NCBI GenBank assembly: GCA_019638085.1
Contig: JAHBUL010000002.1
Span: 124,001-188,000, forward strand
Reading direction: 5' to 3'
Length of the DNA: 64,000 nucleotides
Source: Flavobacteriales bacterium
GTDB lineage: Bacteria; Bacteroidota; Bacteroidia; Flavobacteriales_F; PHOS-HE28
Part shown: one piece after another, positions 8,541 to 16,764 of the stretch
How positions within the stretch are numbered: the stretch's first letter is position 1
How the letters are laid out: every line of letters starts with the position of its first letter
Notes under the pieces: generated by a model
Seen by the model: the letters and a program-made list of their open reading frames with translations, nothing else
What the model was told of the DNA's origin: nothing
Databases searched by the model: none
Translations under genes and position numbers: made by a program

Positions 8541-9851
8541 ATGCGTGCCACAACCCTCCTGCCCGGACTTGCACTCTTGGTGCTTCCCACGTTCAGCATA
8601 GCCCAAACACCCTACTTCCCCGCGCCGGTTGCAGGTAGCACATGGGAGACCATCGATCCGGCCACATTGGGCTGGTGCCCGGACCGCATCGATTCGCTGT
8701 ACGCCTATCTCGATGCCAACAATACCAAGGGTTTCATGGTGTTGAAGGACGGCCGCATTGTGCTGGAGCGCTACTTCGGCACCTTTGTGCAGGACAGCAT
8801 CTGGTACCGGGCCAGTGCCGGAAAGACATTGACCAGCACCGTGGTCGGGATCGCGCAGGAGGAAGGCTACCTGGACATCAACGCCCCCACCGATACCTAC
8901 CTCGGCCCGGGTTGGACCTCGGAGACACCGGCACAGGAAGCCCTGATCACCGTGCGCCACCAGCTTACGATGACCAGCGGTTTGGACGATGGTGTAACGG
9001 ATGTGGATTGCACGGCCCCCACTTGCCTGACCTATATCGCGGATGCCGGTGATCGCTGGGCCTATCACAACGCTCCGTACACGTTGCTGCAGGAAGTGGT
9101 AGAGCATGCCACGGGCCAGAACTTCACGCCCTATTTCAACGCCCGCTTACGCAACCCCATCGGCATGGACGGGATCTGGGTCCCGGTCGGGGATAAAAGC
9201 GTCTACTTCAGCACGCTCCGCAGCATGGCGCGTTTCGGGCTGCTCGCCTCCAACCGCATGGTGTGGGATGCCGACACCATCCTCCATGATACCGCCTATT
9301 TCGACGCAGCCACCACGCCTTCACAATCGCTGAACCCCGGCTACGGCTACCTCTGGTGGCTGAACGGACAATCCAGCTACATGCTTCCGACCACTCAGAT
9401 CGTTTTCCCGGGTCCGCTGATGCCGGAGGCACCAGCCGATATGTATAGCGGACTGGGGAAGAACGATCAGTTGCTCAACGTGGTGCCCAGCCGCGGTCTG
9501 GTGCTGGTGCGGATGGGCGACTCCGCAGGGACCTCGCTACCCGTGGCCACCGTGTTCAATAATGTGATCTGGCAATACATGGATGCGTTGGATTGCAACA
9601 CAGCAATAGCTGAGGACCGCCGGGGAGGTGAACTCAGGCTGGTGCCCAACCCCTGTACCGATAAAACGCGCATCCTATTGCCTCCCGGTGTTCATTCCGC
9701 CGATGTGGAGCTGTACGATGTGGGTGGTCGGCAGGTCCATTCCGCACGCAATGTGAACGAGGTGGATGTCCGAAAACTCGCATCCGGCGTGTATTCCATG
9801 AAGGTAACGATAGGCACGGACCAGTACGTTTCGCGCTTGGTGAAAGAATAG
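8541..9851 (+). CDS. beta-lactamase-fold serine hydrolase with T9SS sorting domain
   Basis: A 436-residue protein with a signal peptide ending near AQTPYF. The beta-lactamase/class C fold (about 40-345) shows the active-site tetrad S92-A-G-K95 and the second motif Y175-H-N177. A C-terminal type A sorting domain follows (about 360-436, LVPNPCTDKTRI to YVSRLVKE). Family members are esterases, D-aminopeptidases or carboxypeptidases; the substrate is not predictable. The ATG at 8541 is preferred to an in-frame GTG at 8535 because it starts the signal peptide. Its 3' end overlaps the promoter of the downstream tRNA. Confidence 0.87.
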   Translation: MRATTLLPGLALLVLPTFSIAQTPYFPAPVAGSTWETIDPATLGWCPDRIDSLYAYLDANNTKGFMVLKDGRIVLERYFGTFVQDSIWYRASAGKTLTSTVVGIAQEEGYLDINAPTDTYLGPGWTSETPAQEALITVRHQLTMTSGLDDGVTDVDCTAPTCLTYIADAGDRWAYHNAPYTLLQEVVEHATGQNFTPYFNARLRNPIGMDGIWVPVGDKSVYFSTLRSMARFGLLASNRMVWDADTILHDTAYFDAATTPSQSLNPGYGYLWWLNGQSSYMLPTTQIVFPGPLMPEAPADMYSGLGKNDQLLNVVPSRGLVLVRMGDSAGTSLPVATVFNNVIWQYMDALDCNTAIAEDRRGGELRLVPNPCTDKTRILLPPGVHSADVELYDVGGRQVHSARNVNEVDVRKLASGVYSMKVTIGTDQYVSRLVKE

Positions 9852-9853
9852 GC

Positions 9854-9883
9854 TTTGCCCATTGCCTTACACTTCTATATTTG
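9854..9883 (+). promoter_or_regulatory. Bacteroidota-type promoter of tRNA-Leu
   Basis: TTTG at 9854-9857 and TATATTTG at 9876-9883 are separated by 18 bases. They match the Bacteroidota primary sigma consensus TTTG-N(17-23)-TAnnTTTG in every fixed position. The tRNA begins 9 bases after the second element. Confidence 0.8.
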
Positions 9884-9892
9884 CGCCCCCTT

Positions 9893-9976
9893 GCCCAGGT
9901 GGTGAAATTGGTAGACACGCACGCTTGAGGGGCGTGTGGCCGAAAGGCTGTGCTGGTTCGAGTCCAGTCCTGGGCA
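9893..9976 (+). tRNA. tRNA-Leu (anticodon GAG)
   Basis: The acceptor arms GCCCAGG and CCTGGGC pair fully, with discriminator A. The anticodon stem CACGC/GCGTG encloses the loop TTGAGGG, giving anticodon GAG (codons CUC and CUU). The D-arm (TGGTAGACAC), a long variable arm (TGGCCGAAAGGCTG) and the TTCGAGTCC T-loop all fit a class II leucine tRNA. The CCA end is not encoded. Confidence 0.96.
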
Positions 9977-9987
9977 CTTGATGATGA

Positions 9988-10016
9988 AGCCCTGTCGCGA
10001 AGCGGCAGGGCTTTTT
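9988..10016 (+). terminator. intrinsic terminator after tRNA-Leu
   Basis: An 11-base stem (AGCCCTGTCGC / GCGGCAGGGCT, one wobble pair) with a GAA loop is followed by a run of five T. It starts 12 bases after the tRNA. Confidence 0.9.
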
Positions 10017-10054
10017 CGTGCGCAGCCGAGCCAAGCGCAGCTTGAACGAGGAAG

Positions 10055-10241
10055 CGCACGAAAAAGCCCGGATGCCGCGCAGCGGCCTAGGGCTTGATCC
10101 ACTTCACGGCCAAACCCTGGTCCGGCCGTCAGCGGCCAATCCAGTCCTGGGACCCAAGCACGCTTGGCAAAGGGCCGCACGAAAAAGCCCGGATGCCGCG
10201 CAGCGGCCTAGGGCTTGATCCACTTCACGGCCAAACCCTGG
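10055..10241. repeat. 121-base-period tandem duplication with inverted terminator module
   Basis: Two identical 66-base copies lie at 10055-10120 and 10176-10241. Each copy, read on the minus strand, is another terminator-like hairpin (AAGCCC ... GGGCTTTTTCGTGCG). Each therefore carries a 15-base exact inverted match to the tRNA terminator at 10008-10022. Between the copies, 10140-10151 repeats 12 bases of the tRNA 3' end (TCCAGTCCTGGG), and 10154-10167 is a perfect CCAAGC/GCTTGG palindrome. Confidence 0.85.
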
Positions 10242-10533
10242 CCGGTCTCCGATCAAGCCCTGGGCACGTGAGGTGGATACCGTACGTATGGATCCACCGA
10301 ATACGCAGATATCACCGATGGATGAGTACGTAGGTGAAAACTGCCGATGACATGGATGGCATCAATGGATGATCATGATCCACGATGCTCGTGCTCGCGT
10401 TTTTCAAGTGCCTGCATGCTGCTGGGATATGCATCGGGCCACTCCCTGCACCTGAGGCCCTCAAAGGGTGCCGGACGTGCTACCTGTCGTGAAAAATTGG
10501 CCATCATCCCCCCACGGTGCTTTCCTTTACGCC
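10242..10533. other. non-coding stretch before the ion channel gene
   Basis: No gene is supported here. The stretch holds an inverted repeat GGTGGAT/ATCCACC (10271-10297), several GATGGAT-like words, and at about 10390 a weak match to the GCTCGCGTTTTT hairpin repeat seen at 42337 and 54202. Confidence 0.5.
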
Positions 10534-11355
10534 ATGCCTGAGAAGGATCCCGCTCATTCCCCACTGCGCACCCGCGTATTCCACATCATATTCGGAACGG
10601 ATACCCCCAGCGGGAAGCGTTTTGACGTGATCTTGCTGTGGGCCATCGTGACCAGCGTAGTGCTCGTGTTGCTGGAGAGCGTGCCCTCCATCCGTGCGCG
10701 CTACGGCTCTTTCCTGTATATCGCGGAATTGGCTTTCACCATCTTCTTCACCTTGGAATATGCCGCCCGGATCTGGAGCACCCGCTGGCCCAAGCGATAC
10801 ATCTTCAGCTTCTTCGGTATCGTGGACCTGCTTGCCATTCTTCCTACGTACATCGGGCTGGTCTTCGTGGGTGCGCACTCCTTGATGGTGATCCGCGCCC
10901 TGCGGTTGCTGCGGATCTTCCGTGTACTCAAACTGGCCCGCTTCGTCACGGAGGCCAATGTGATGGTGCGGGCCTTCCATGCCAGCCGGCGCAAGATCAC
11001 CGTCTTCGTCCTCACCATCCTCACCATCACCGTGATCTTCGGCACCTTGATGTACATGGTGGAATCGCCGGAGGCCGGCTTCACCAGCATCCCGCGGAGC
11101 ATCTATTGGGCCATCGTTACGCTGACCACGGTGGGCTTTGGCGACATCACCCCGCAAACCGCCTTGGGCCAGGCCATCGCATCCATCGTGATGATCCTCG
11201 GTTACGGTACCATCGCAGTACCCACCGCCATCATGAGCGCGGAGATGATGCGGACATCCAGTGAGACCGGCATGGAATGCCAGAACTGCCACGCCACCGA
11301 CCACCTCACCGATGCCCGGTATTGCAGAAAGTGCGGGACGGAGCTGCAGCGGTGA
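10534..11355 (+). CDS. voltage-gated-type potassium channel with zinc-ribbon tail
   Basis: A 273-residue membrane protein with six transmembrane segments. S4 (about 118-137) has basic residues every third position (VIRALRLLRIFRVLKLAR), as in voltage sensors. The pore helix and selectivity filter read TLTTVGFGD (filter at 199-204), which is K+ selective in the known family. After S6 comes a C-terminal zinc ribbon with C249/C252 and C264/C267. The ATG at 10534 was chosen because upstream residues lack membrane character and the family starts just before S1. Single-channel architecture is clear; gating in the cell is not known. Confidence 0.9.
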   Translation: MPEKDPAHSPLRTRVFHIIFGTDTPSGKRFDVILLWAIVTSVVLVLLESVPSIRARYGSFLYIAELAFTIFFTLEYAARIWSTRWPKRYIFSFFGIVDLLAILPTYIGLVFVGAHSLMVIRALRLLRIFRVLKLARFVTEANVMVRAFHASRRKITVFVLTILTITVIFGTLMYMVESPEAGFTSIPRSIYWAIVTLTTVGFGDITPQTALGQAIASIVMILGYGTIAVPTAIMSAEMMRTSSETGMECQNCHATDHLTDARYCRKCGTELQR

Positions 11356-11492
11356 ACGAGAGGGCTAGGGGCGCCGATTATCGACAAGGTCATACTTCCT
11401 CGGGTTGTCGGCACTGCTGGTCAAATCGATAACAAGCGACCTTCAATTGGGGAATTTGTATCGCTTCTACCTTGGTTCAAATACCACACGGA

Positions 11493-11870
11493 TCATACGC
11501 CACGATCCTTGCGCAATTGCTCCTTCACCTCCTCCCATGTGTAGTTGCGGCCCTCTCCTCGCAAGTAGGCGGCATGGTCAGCGTCCAACTCAGCCCATTC
11601 CTCCTTGCTCAGCAGCGGCCCAGGTCCGAACTCTTCCTTCATCTTTCGCAGGACCTCTTCCAACAAGGCCCGCACCTCCTTGGCCGAGTACATACGGTCC
11701 TCCAGTTTCAGGTAAGACTCCTCCCCCTCCTTTACCACGCTCATCTTTTCATTCGGGACCCCATACCCCCTTGGACTGTCCAGCAAGCGCTTCAAGGCTT
11801 TCAGGCGGGCCTCGTCATCGATCAACGCGATGCGCTCCAGCAGTTCGAGCTTCAGGGTCTTGAGGTCCAT
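11493..11870 (-). CDS. small antitoxin-like (addiction-module component) protein, orphan
   Basis: A 125-residue soluble, charged, mostly helical protein. The C-terminal segment YTWEEVKEQLRKDRG resembles the SWEEVK-type tail of a family annotated as putative addiction-module component; the N-terminal half (LKLELLERIALIDDEA) also fits this group. Such antitoxins normally sit next to a RelE/ParE-type toxin gene, but neither side holds a candidate: the 137 bases downstream and 196 bases upstream contain no convincing frame. It could be a solitary antitoxin or an unrelated regulator. Confidence 0.65.
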   Translation of the reverse strand: MDLKTLKLELLERIALIDDEARLKALKRLLDSPRGYGVPNEKMSVVKEGEESYLKLEDRMYSAKEVRALLEEVLRKMKEEFGPGPLLSKEEWAELDADHAAYLRGEGRNYTWEEVKEQLRKDRGV

Positions 11871-12066
11871 GGTGGTTGGTTTCGTCTTTCAAAACTACGA
11901 CTTGGAACGCTCGCTTTTTTACGGGCCAGTGTGCCGTAGCTATGTGCATACCGTTCGATCGCATATGGCGGTTCCCGAAAACGCTAAACTGAACTGAGCG
12001 TTGGCCCTGAACATGGGTACATCAACTGCCCTATATTCGTTCCTGCCATTCACCTTGATCCGAGAG

Positions 12067-13305
12067 ATGCGCTACTTCCTCTTCACGGTTCTGTTGGTCT
12101 GCACCACTGCATATGGACAGGCGCAGACCTCGGTGCTCTTTATCGGGAACAGCTACACCTCGGTGAACGATCTGCCGGACATGGTGCAACAGCTTGCGCT
12201 TTCCCTTGGTGAGGATGTGACCGTTGCAAGCTCGGCACCCGGGGGGTACACGCTGTTCGAACATGCCTCCTATGCCCCTACGACCGCCGCGATCGGGTCC
12301 CAACCGTGGGATTTCGTGGTGATGCAGGAACAGAGCCAATTGGGTGCGCTCCCTGTCGATGTCACCAATACGGAGCTCGGCGCCCTCCAATTGCTCGCGG
12401 ATATCGAACAGAACGATGAATGCACCTATCCGGTCTTCTTCATGACCTGGGGCAGGGAGAACGGCGATGCGGAACTTTGCCCTGACTTCCCTTTCATGTG
12501 CACTTACGATGGCATGCAACAGGGTTTGCGCAACAACTATGTGGCGCTCGCGAACTGGAACGATGCGTACACCGCACCTGTCGGCGCTGCATGGAAACAG
12601 GTGCGGGACACGCACCCCCTTATCAACCTCTATGCCCCGGATGGTAGCCACCCTTCGGTGGCAGGCACCTACCTCGCCGCCTGTGTGTTCTATTGCACAT
12701 TCTTCCAGGAGAGCTGCGTTGATGCTACCTTCAGTGCTTCCCTCCCTCCGGATACCGCAGCGATCCTGCGAAGCATCGCCAGTGCCACGGTATTGGACGA
12801 GCCCGAGACCTGGAACCTGGATGTGCCCAATGGCACCAGTGCCCTCCTCCAAGGCTTCAGCAGCGGGCCGGATCACATCACCCTGATCCACTACGGACAG
12901 GGCACGCACCTGTGGACCTGTAGCAACGGGCAATCCTTCACCACAGCGACGGCCACGTTCACCTTCAACACGTCGGGCACCTACTTCGTCACACATATCT
13001 ACTCCGACCTGTGCGGCAACACCGATACGGCGAACCTTACCTTCAATATCGTTGTCAGTGTTGGTCTGGAAGAACAGGAAGCAGGAACGCGCTACCAAGT
13101 GTTGGCGGGCCCTCCGGGGATGGTGGAGGTACATGGCGTGCATGGCGGAGGCACGCTCACCCTGTTCGATGCACAGGGGCGAATGCTCGGCAAGGAGCAG
13201 ATAGGCAGCACTATGGCCCAGATCCACTGCCCCTCCGGATTACTCCTGTGGACCCTCCGCGATGGGGACGGAACGTTGGCAAAGGGGAAGGTGCTGGTAC
13301 ACTGA
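12067..13305 (+). CDS. SGNH/GDSL-type hydrolase, secreted (T9SS)
   Basis: A 412-residue protein. The ATG at 12067 starts a signal peptide (MRYFLFTVLLVCTTAYGQ). Block I is FIGNSYT with nucleophile S29. The block V Asp/His pair is in PDGSHPS (D192, H195). An NSYTS/DLPDMV opening of this kind is typical of a secreted Bacteroidota SGNH subgroup. A PKD-like segment (about 265-345) and a short C-terminal sorting-like domain ending GTLAKGKVLVH follow, so T9SS export is probable. Substrates in the fold are esters of sugars or lipids; not predictable here. Confidence 0.82.
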   Translation: MRYFLFTVLLVCTTAYGQAQTSVLFIGNSYTSVNDLPDMVQQLALSLGEDVTVASSAPGGYTLFEHASYAPTTAAIGSQPWDFVVMQEQSQLGALPVDVTNTELGALQLLADIEQNDECTYPVFFMTWGRENGDAELCPDFPFMCTYDGMQQGLRNNYVALANWNDAYTAPVGAAWKQVRDTHPLINLYAPDGSHPSVAGTYLAACVFYCTFFQESCVDATFSASLPPDTAAILRSIASATVLDEPETWNLDVPNGTSALLQGFSSGPDHITLIHYGQGTHLWTCSNGQSFTTATATFTFNTSGTYFVTHIYSDLCGNTDTANLTFNIVVSVGLEEQEAGTRYQVLAGPPGMVEVHGVHGGGTLTLFDAQGRMLGKEQIGSTMAQIHCPSGLLLWTLRDGDGTLAKGKVLVH

Positions 13306-13490
13306 TCGTGGAAGAACGAATAACGAGTGCGGACGTGCAGGCCAGGGGCAAACCCGGGCTGAACTCCAAGCCGACCCGGCCATAGGGGGCCTCAAGGAAC
13401 GAGCCGGGGCACTCCCGGATCATCCCCATCAAACCCATGTTGCGCTCGTTGCGTCCGTTGCGGTAAATCATTCCTCCCGACCTTCGCAGC

Positions 13491-15557
13491 ATGCAACTCC
13501 ACAACTACATCGCCGGCCAATGGGTAGCCGGTACGGGCAAGCAAGCCGAACTCACCGATGCCTCCACCGGCGAACTGATCGCCACCACCAGCAGCGGCGG
13601 ACTCGACTTCGACGCCATGCTGAAGTACGGACGCGAAATAGGCGGCCCTCCCCTGCGCAAAATGACCTTCCCGGAGCGCGGGCGCATGCTGAAGGCCCTC
13701 GCGCTCTACCTCATGGACCGCAAAGAGGAATTCTACCAAGTGAGCTACAAGACCGGCGCCACCAAAGCCGATAGCTGGGTGGATATCGAGGGCGGCATCG
13801 GCAACGTGTTCGCCAATGCCAGCTTGCGGAAACAGCTCGGCAACATGCCTTTCTATGTGGACGGCCCGCCGGTGCTCACCAGCCGTGGCGGCACTTTCAT
13901 GGGCCACCACATCATGGTACCCAAGGAAGGCGTGGCCGTACACATCAACGCCTTCAACTTCCCCATCTGGGGCATGTTGGAAAAGTGCGCCGTGAACTGG
14001 ATGGCCGGCATGCCCGCCGTGGTGAAGCCCGCCACCGTTACCAGCTACCTCACCGAATCGATGGTGAAGGCCATCATCGAGAGCAAGATCCTTCCGGAAG
14101 GCGCCTTACAATTGATCGTGGGCAGCGCCGGTGATCTGCTGGACCATGTGGACAGCCAGGACGTGGTGACCTTCACCGGCAGCGCCACCACGGGTCGCAT
14201 GCTGAAGGTGCATCCGCGCATCATCGCCGAGAGCGTGCCTTTCAACATGGAGGCCGACAGCCTCAACAGCATTGTGCTGGGGCCGGATGCCGTGCCGGGT
14301 ACGCCGGAGTTCGATCTCTTCGTGAAGGAAGTGGGCCGCGAGATGACGCTGAAGTGCGGCCAACGTTGCACCGGTGTGCGTCGCATCCTGGTGCCGGAGA
14401 AGCTGGTGGAGGATGTGCAGATCGCCATCGGCAAGCGCCTTGGTGGCACCGTGATCGGCGACCCACGTGCGGAAGGCGTCCGCATGGGCGCTCTGGCAGG
14501 TCCCACGCAACGCAAGGAAGTGCGCGAGCAACTCGCCAAGCTGATGAAAGGAAGCGAGCTGGTCTACGGCGATCCGCAGCAAGTGAGCGTCACCGGTGCG
14601 GATGCGGAGAAGGGCGCCTTCATCAGTCCCATCCTGCTGCTGAACAAAGACCCGTGGAAGAACCGTGTGAGCCATGAGGTGGAAGCCTTCGGCCCCGTGA
14701 GCACGCTGATGCCCTACACCGACCTGGACGATGCCATTGCCATCAGCAAGCTGGGCAAGGGTTCCTTGGTGGCCACCATCGCCACCTACGACAACAAGCA
14801 CGCGCAGCAGTTCGTCTGGGGCGCTGCGAACCACCACGGCCGCATGCTGGTGCTGGACCGCGACATGGCGAAGGAGAACACCGGCCACGGCAGTCCGCTG
14901 GCCACGCTGGTACACGGCGGTCCCGGCCGCGCCGGTGGCGGCGAAGAGATGGGCGGCAAGCGCGGCGTGCTGCACTACTTGCAGCGCACCGCCATCCAAG
15001 GAACGCCCACGGCGATCACTGCGCTTACCCAGCAATACCAGCAGGGTGCCAAGCAGAACATCACCGCCAAGCACAGCTTCCGCATGCACTTCGAAGAGCT
15101 GAACGTAGGCGATACCGTGATCACCGAGAAGCACACGGTGACACTGGACGATATCGACAAGTTCGCGGACCTCAGCGGCGACAAGTTCTACGCCCACATG
15201 GACGAGAACGCGCTGGACGGCACCATCTTCACCGGTCGAGTGGCCCACGGCTACTTCATCCTAAGCCGCGCCGCCGGTCTCTTCGTGGACCCGCCCAAAG
15301 GCCCCGTGCTGCTGAACTACGGCATCGAGGAAGCGCGCTTCACCAAGCCGGTCTATCCCGGTGCCACCATCCAGGTGAAGTTCACCGTGAAGGAGAAGGT
15401 GGACCAGGAGAAAAAGGAGCTGAAGGAGGACTCACCCAAGGGAACCGATATCGCTTCGGGGATCGTGAAGTTCCTGGTGGATGTGGTGGATGAGACCGGT
15501 GAGACGGTGGCTATTGCGACGATCTTGACGATGGTTCGGAAGTTGGATCAGGGATGA
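13491..15557 (+). CDS. paaZ: bifunctional PaaZ: ring-opening hydratase / semialdehyde dehydrogenase
   Basis: A 688-residue cytoplasmic enzyme. The N-terminal aldehyde dehydrogenase domain (about 1-520) has the catalytic Glu in MEADSLNS (E254) and Cys in GQRCTGVRR (C293). The C-terminal MaoC-like hydratase (about 530-688) shows DKFADLSGDKFYAH and GRVAHGYFILS. Length and domain order match PaaZ, which opens oxepin-CoA and oxidises the semialdehyde in aerobic phenylacetate degradation. No other paa gene is nearby, which is unusual because paa genes usually cluster. Its stop overlaps the start of the next gene by four bases (ATGA). Confidence 0.92.
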   Translation: MQLHNYIAGQWVAGTGKQAELTDASTGELIATTSSGGLDFDAMLKYGREIGGPPLRKMTFPERGRMLKALALYLMDRKEEFYQVSYKTGATKADSWVDIEGGIGNVFANASLRKQLGNMPFYVDGPPVLTSRGGTFMGHHIMVPKEGVAVHINAFNFPIWGMLEKCAVNWMAGMPAVVKPATVTSYLTESMVKAIIESKILPEGALQLIVGSAGDLLDHVDSQDVVTFTGSATTGRMLKVHPRIIAESVPFNMEADSLNSIVLGPDAVPGTPEFDLFVKEVGREMTLKCGQRCTGVRRILVPEKLVEDVQIAIGKRLGGTVIGDPRAEGVRMGALAGPTQRKEVREQLAKLMKGSELVYGDPQQVSVTGADAEKGAFISPILLLNKDPWKNRVSHEVEAFGPVSTLMPYTDLDDAIAISKLGKGSLVATIATYDNKHAQQFVWGAANHHGRMLVLDRDMAKENTGHGSPLATLVHGGPGRAGGGEEMGGKRGVLHYLQRTAIQGTPTAITALTQQYQQGAKQNITAKHSFRMHFEELNVGDTVITEKHTVTLDDIDKFADLSGDKFYAHMDENALDGTIFTGRVAHGYFILSRAAGLFVDPPKGPVLLNYGIEEARFTKPVYPGATIQVKFTVKEKVDQEKKELKEDSPKGTDIASGIVKFLVDVVDETGETVAIATILTMVRKLDQG

Positions 15558-16087
15558 ACATGAAGAAGCGGAAAGCCACCGGCCTTGCTTTTGAGATCGA
15601 CAAGCTCACGCGCTCTATCGAGAATGTTGTGACGGGTGATGTCTTCCAAACCGTGGTGTTGCCAATGACCAAGGATGATTTGAAGTCCGTAGCGAAGAAG
15701 AACGGGTGGTTGTTCAATTGGAAGTTGGAGTTCAAAGCCAAGGAGCGAAAGGTTTTCAAGCTCACCACCATTGAGAACCCGAACGTGATCCAAGGTTTGG
15801 CCTGTCTGGAGATGAAGGCCGACCACGTGGCCATGCAATTGGTGGAAAGCGCCCCACATAACCTCGGTAAAAACAAGGTTTACGAAGGTGTTCTGGGCAA
15901 CTTAGTGGCCTACATCTGCAAGATCTCCTTCGAGTATGGCTTTGAAGGCACCGTGCTCTTTCTGGCCAAGACCAAGCTCATCCCGCATTACGAAGCAAAG
16001 CTGAAGGCCGTACATATTGGCGGCCATTTAATGGTCATTTATCCACCGGATGCTCGTTATCTTGTGGACCAGTACTTCTCCGAATGA
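15554..16087 (+). CDS. GNAT-like protein of unknown role
   Basis: A 177-residue soluble protein. The central and C-terminal part reads like a compact GNAT acetyltransferase fold: a strand with GLACLEMKADHVAMQL, a segment APHNLGKNKVYEGVLGNLV in the position of the acetyl-CoA loop, then helix and strand to PPDARYLVDQYF. The classical Q/R-x-x-G-x-G/A loop is not clear, so activity is uncertain. It overlaps paaZ (ATGA) and the next gene (ATGA), so the three could be translationally coupled. The pairing with a very small basic partner resembles a toxin-antitoxin or enzyme-adaptor layout; this is inference. Confidence 0.7.
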   Translation: MNMKKRKATGLAFEIDKLTRSIENVVTGDVFQTVVLPMTKDDLKSVAKKNGWLFNWKLEFKAKERKVFKLTTIENPNVIQGLACLEMKADHVAMQLVESAPHNLGKNKVYEGVLGNLVAYICKISFEYGFEGTVLFLAKTKLIPHYEAKLKAVHIGGHLMVIYPPDARYLVDQYFSE

Positions 16088-16491
16088 AAACTCAAAACAT
16101 CAGTCTCGACGACATCGGCTTCATCGGCATCGGTCGCCCCATGACAGAAGAGGAGACACGCTTGGCCTCTGCGCATATTCAGGAGGATTTGGCCAAGCAT
16201 CCTGCCCCGAAGCGCAAGGGTTCCAAGCGTGGTGCGACGGATAGGGCCATGCACAGTGCGGTGAAAGCAACTACGAACAAGCCGAAAGGTGCGGATGCTA
16301 AACTCCGATCGCTTGATGACATCGGTTTCATTGGTGGCGGTCCACCGATGACCGAGAAAGACCATCGTGCCATCGCCGCATTCATCAAAGCACGGAAGGC
16401 CAAACATGCTGCATCAGTAAAGCCCCGAGCCAAGCGGGTTCAAATGCCTACTAAGGCGAAGGGCAAGACAAAGGCCAAGCTGGGGGCGTGA
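16084..16491 (+). CDS. small basic protein with duplicated DIGFIG motif
   Basis: A 135-residue protein made of two copies of a 33-residue unit, at residues 7-39 and 76-108. Each copy begins SLDDIGFIG, continues with PMTE and ends in KH. They are separated by a Lys/Arg-rich linker and followed by a Lys-rich tail (about 110-135). A single DIGFIG..PMTEEE unit is, from memory, seen in short Bacteroidota proteins of unknown function; a tandem pair is unusual. The start codon overlaps the stop of the GNAT-like gene by four bases. No membrane segment or signal peptide is present. Confidence 0.72.
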   Translation: MKTQNISLDDIGFIGIGRPMTEEETRLASAHIQEDLAKHPAPKRKGSKRGATDRAMHSAVKATTNKPKGADAKLRSLDDIGFIGGGPPMTEKDHRAIAAFIKARKAKHAASVKPRAKRVQMPTKAKGKTKAKLGA

Positions 16492-16588
16492 GCAGTTAGA
16501 CCTGAGATATCCTGGTCCGCCTGAGCCGAAGATCGAAACTGTCAAATTCATCAAGGCGGGAAAAATGGATCAGAACTGAAGGATCGCC

Positions 16589-16735
16589 ATGAGCTGGGAT
16601 GTCGTCGTATTCAACCTGAAGCGCAAGATCGCGAACGTGGATGAGATCGATGAGAGCGTACTTGTCGATATCGGAACATACGCTGAATTTGAAACGCTTC
16701 TGAGACAACTTATGCAGGCACGGAGCGAGGAATGA
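16589..16735 (+). pseudogene. N-terminal remnant of a small protein gene (48 codons)
   Basis: An ATG opens a 48-residue frame beginning MSWDVVVFNLKRKI and continuing through DEIDESVLVDIGTY. It looks like the start of a larger soluble protein family of about 100-160 residues, as I recall it, and stops early with TGA. Coding character is good for the first 38 residues and then fades (LLRQLMQARSEE). It lies directly behind the GNAT/DIGFIG pair, so a decayed accessory cassette is possible. It could instead be a genuine short protein. Confidence 0.45.
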
Positions 16736-16764
16736 AGACATCCGCGCCCCACCGACCTGAGCGC

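Noticed and set aside
9875-10180. 101-codon open frame on the minus strand across the tRNA
   Set aside because: Much of it is the reverse complement of tRNA-Leu and the duplicated terminators; this antisense frame is a known false gene call.
10055-10241. possible CRISPR array
   Set aside because: There are only two copies with one 55-base interval, the repeat is 66 bases long, and no cas genes are nearby.
14106-15248. 380-codon frame antisense to paaZ
   Set aside because: It is a shadow of the PaaZ gene, with no recognisable motif.
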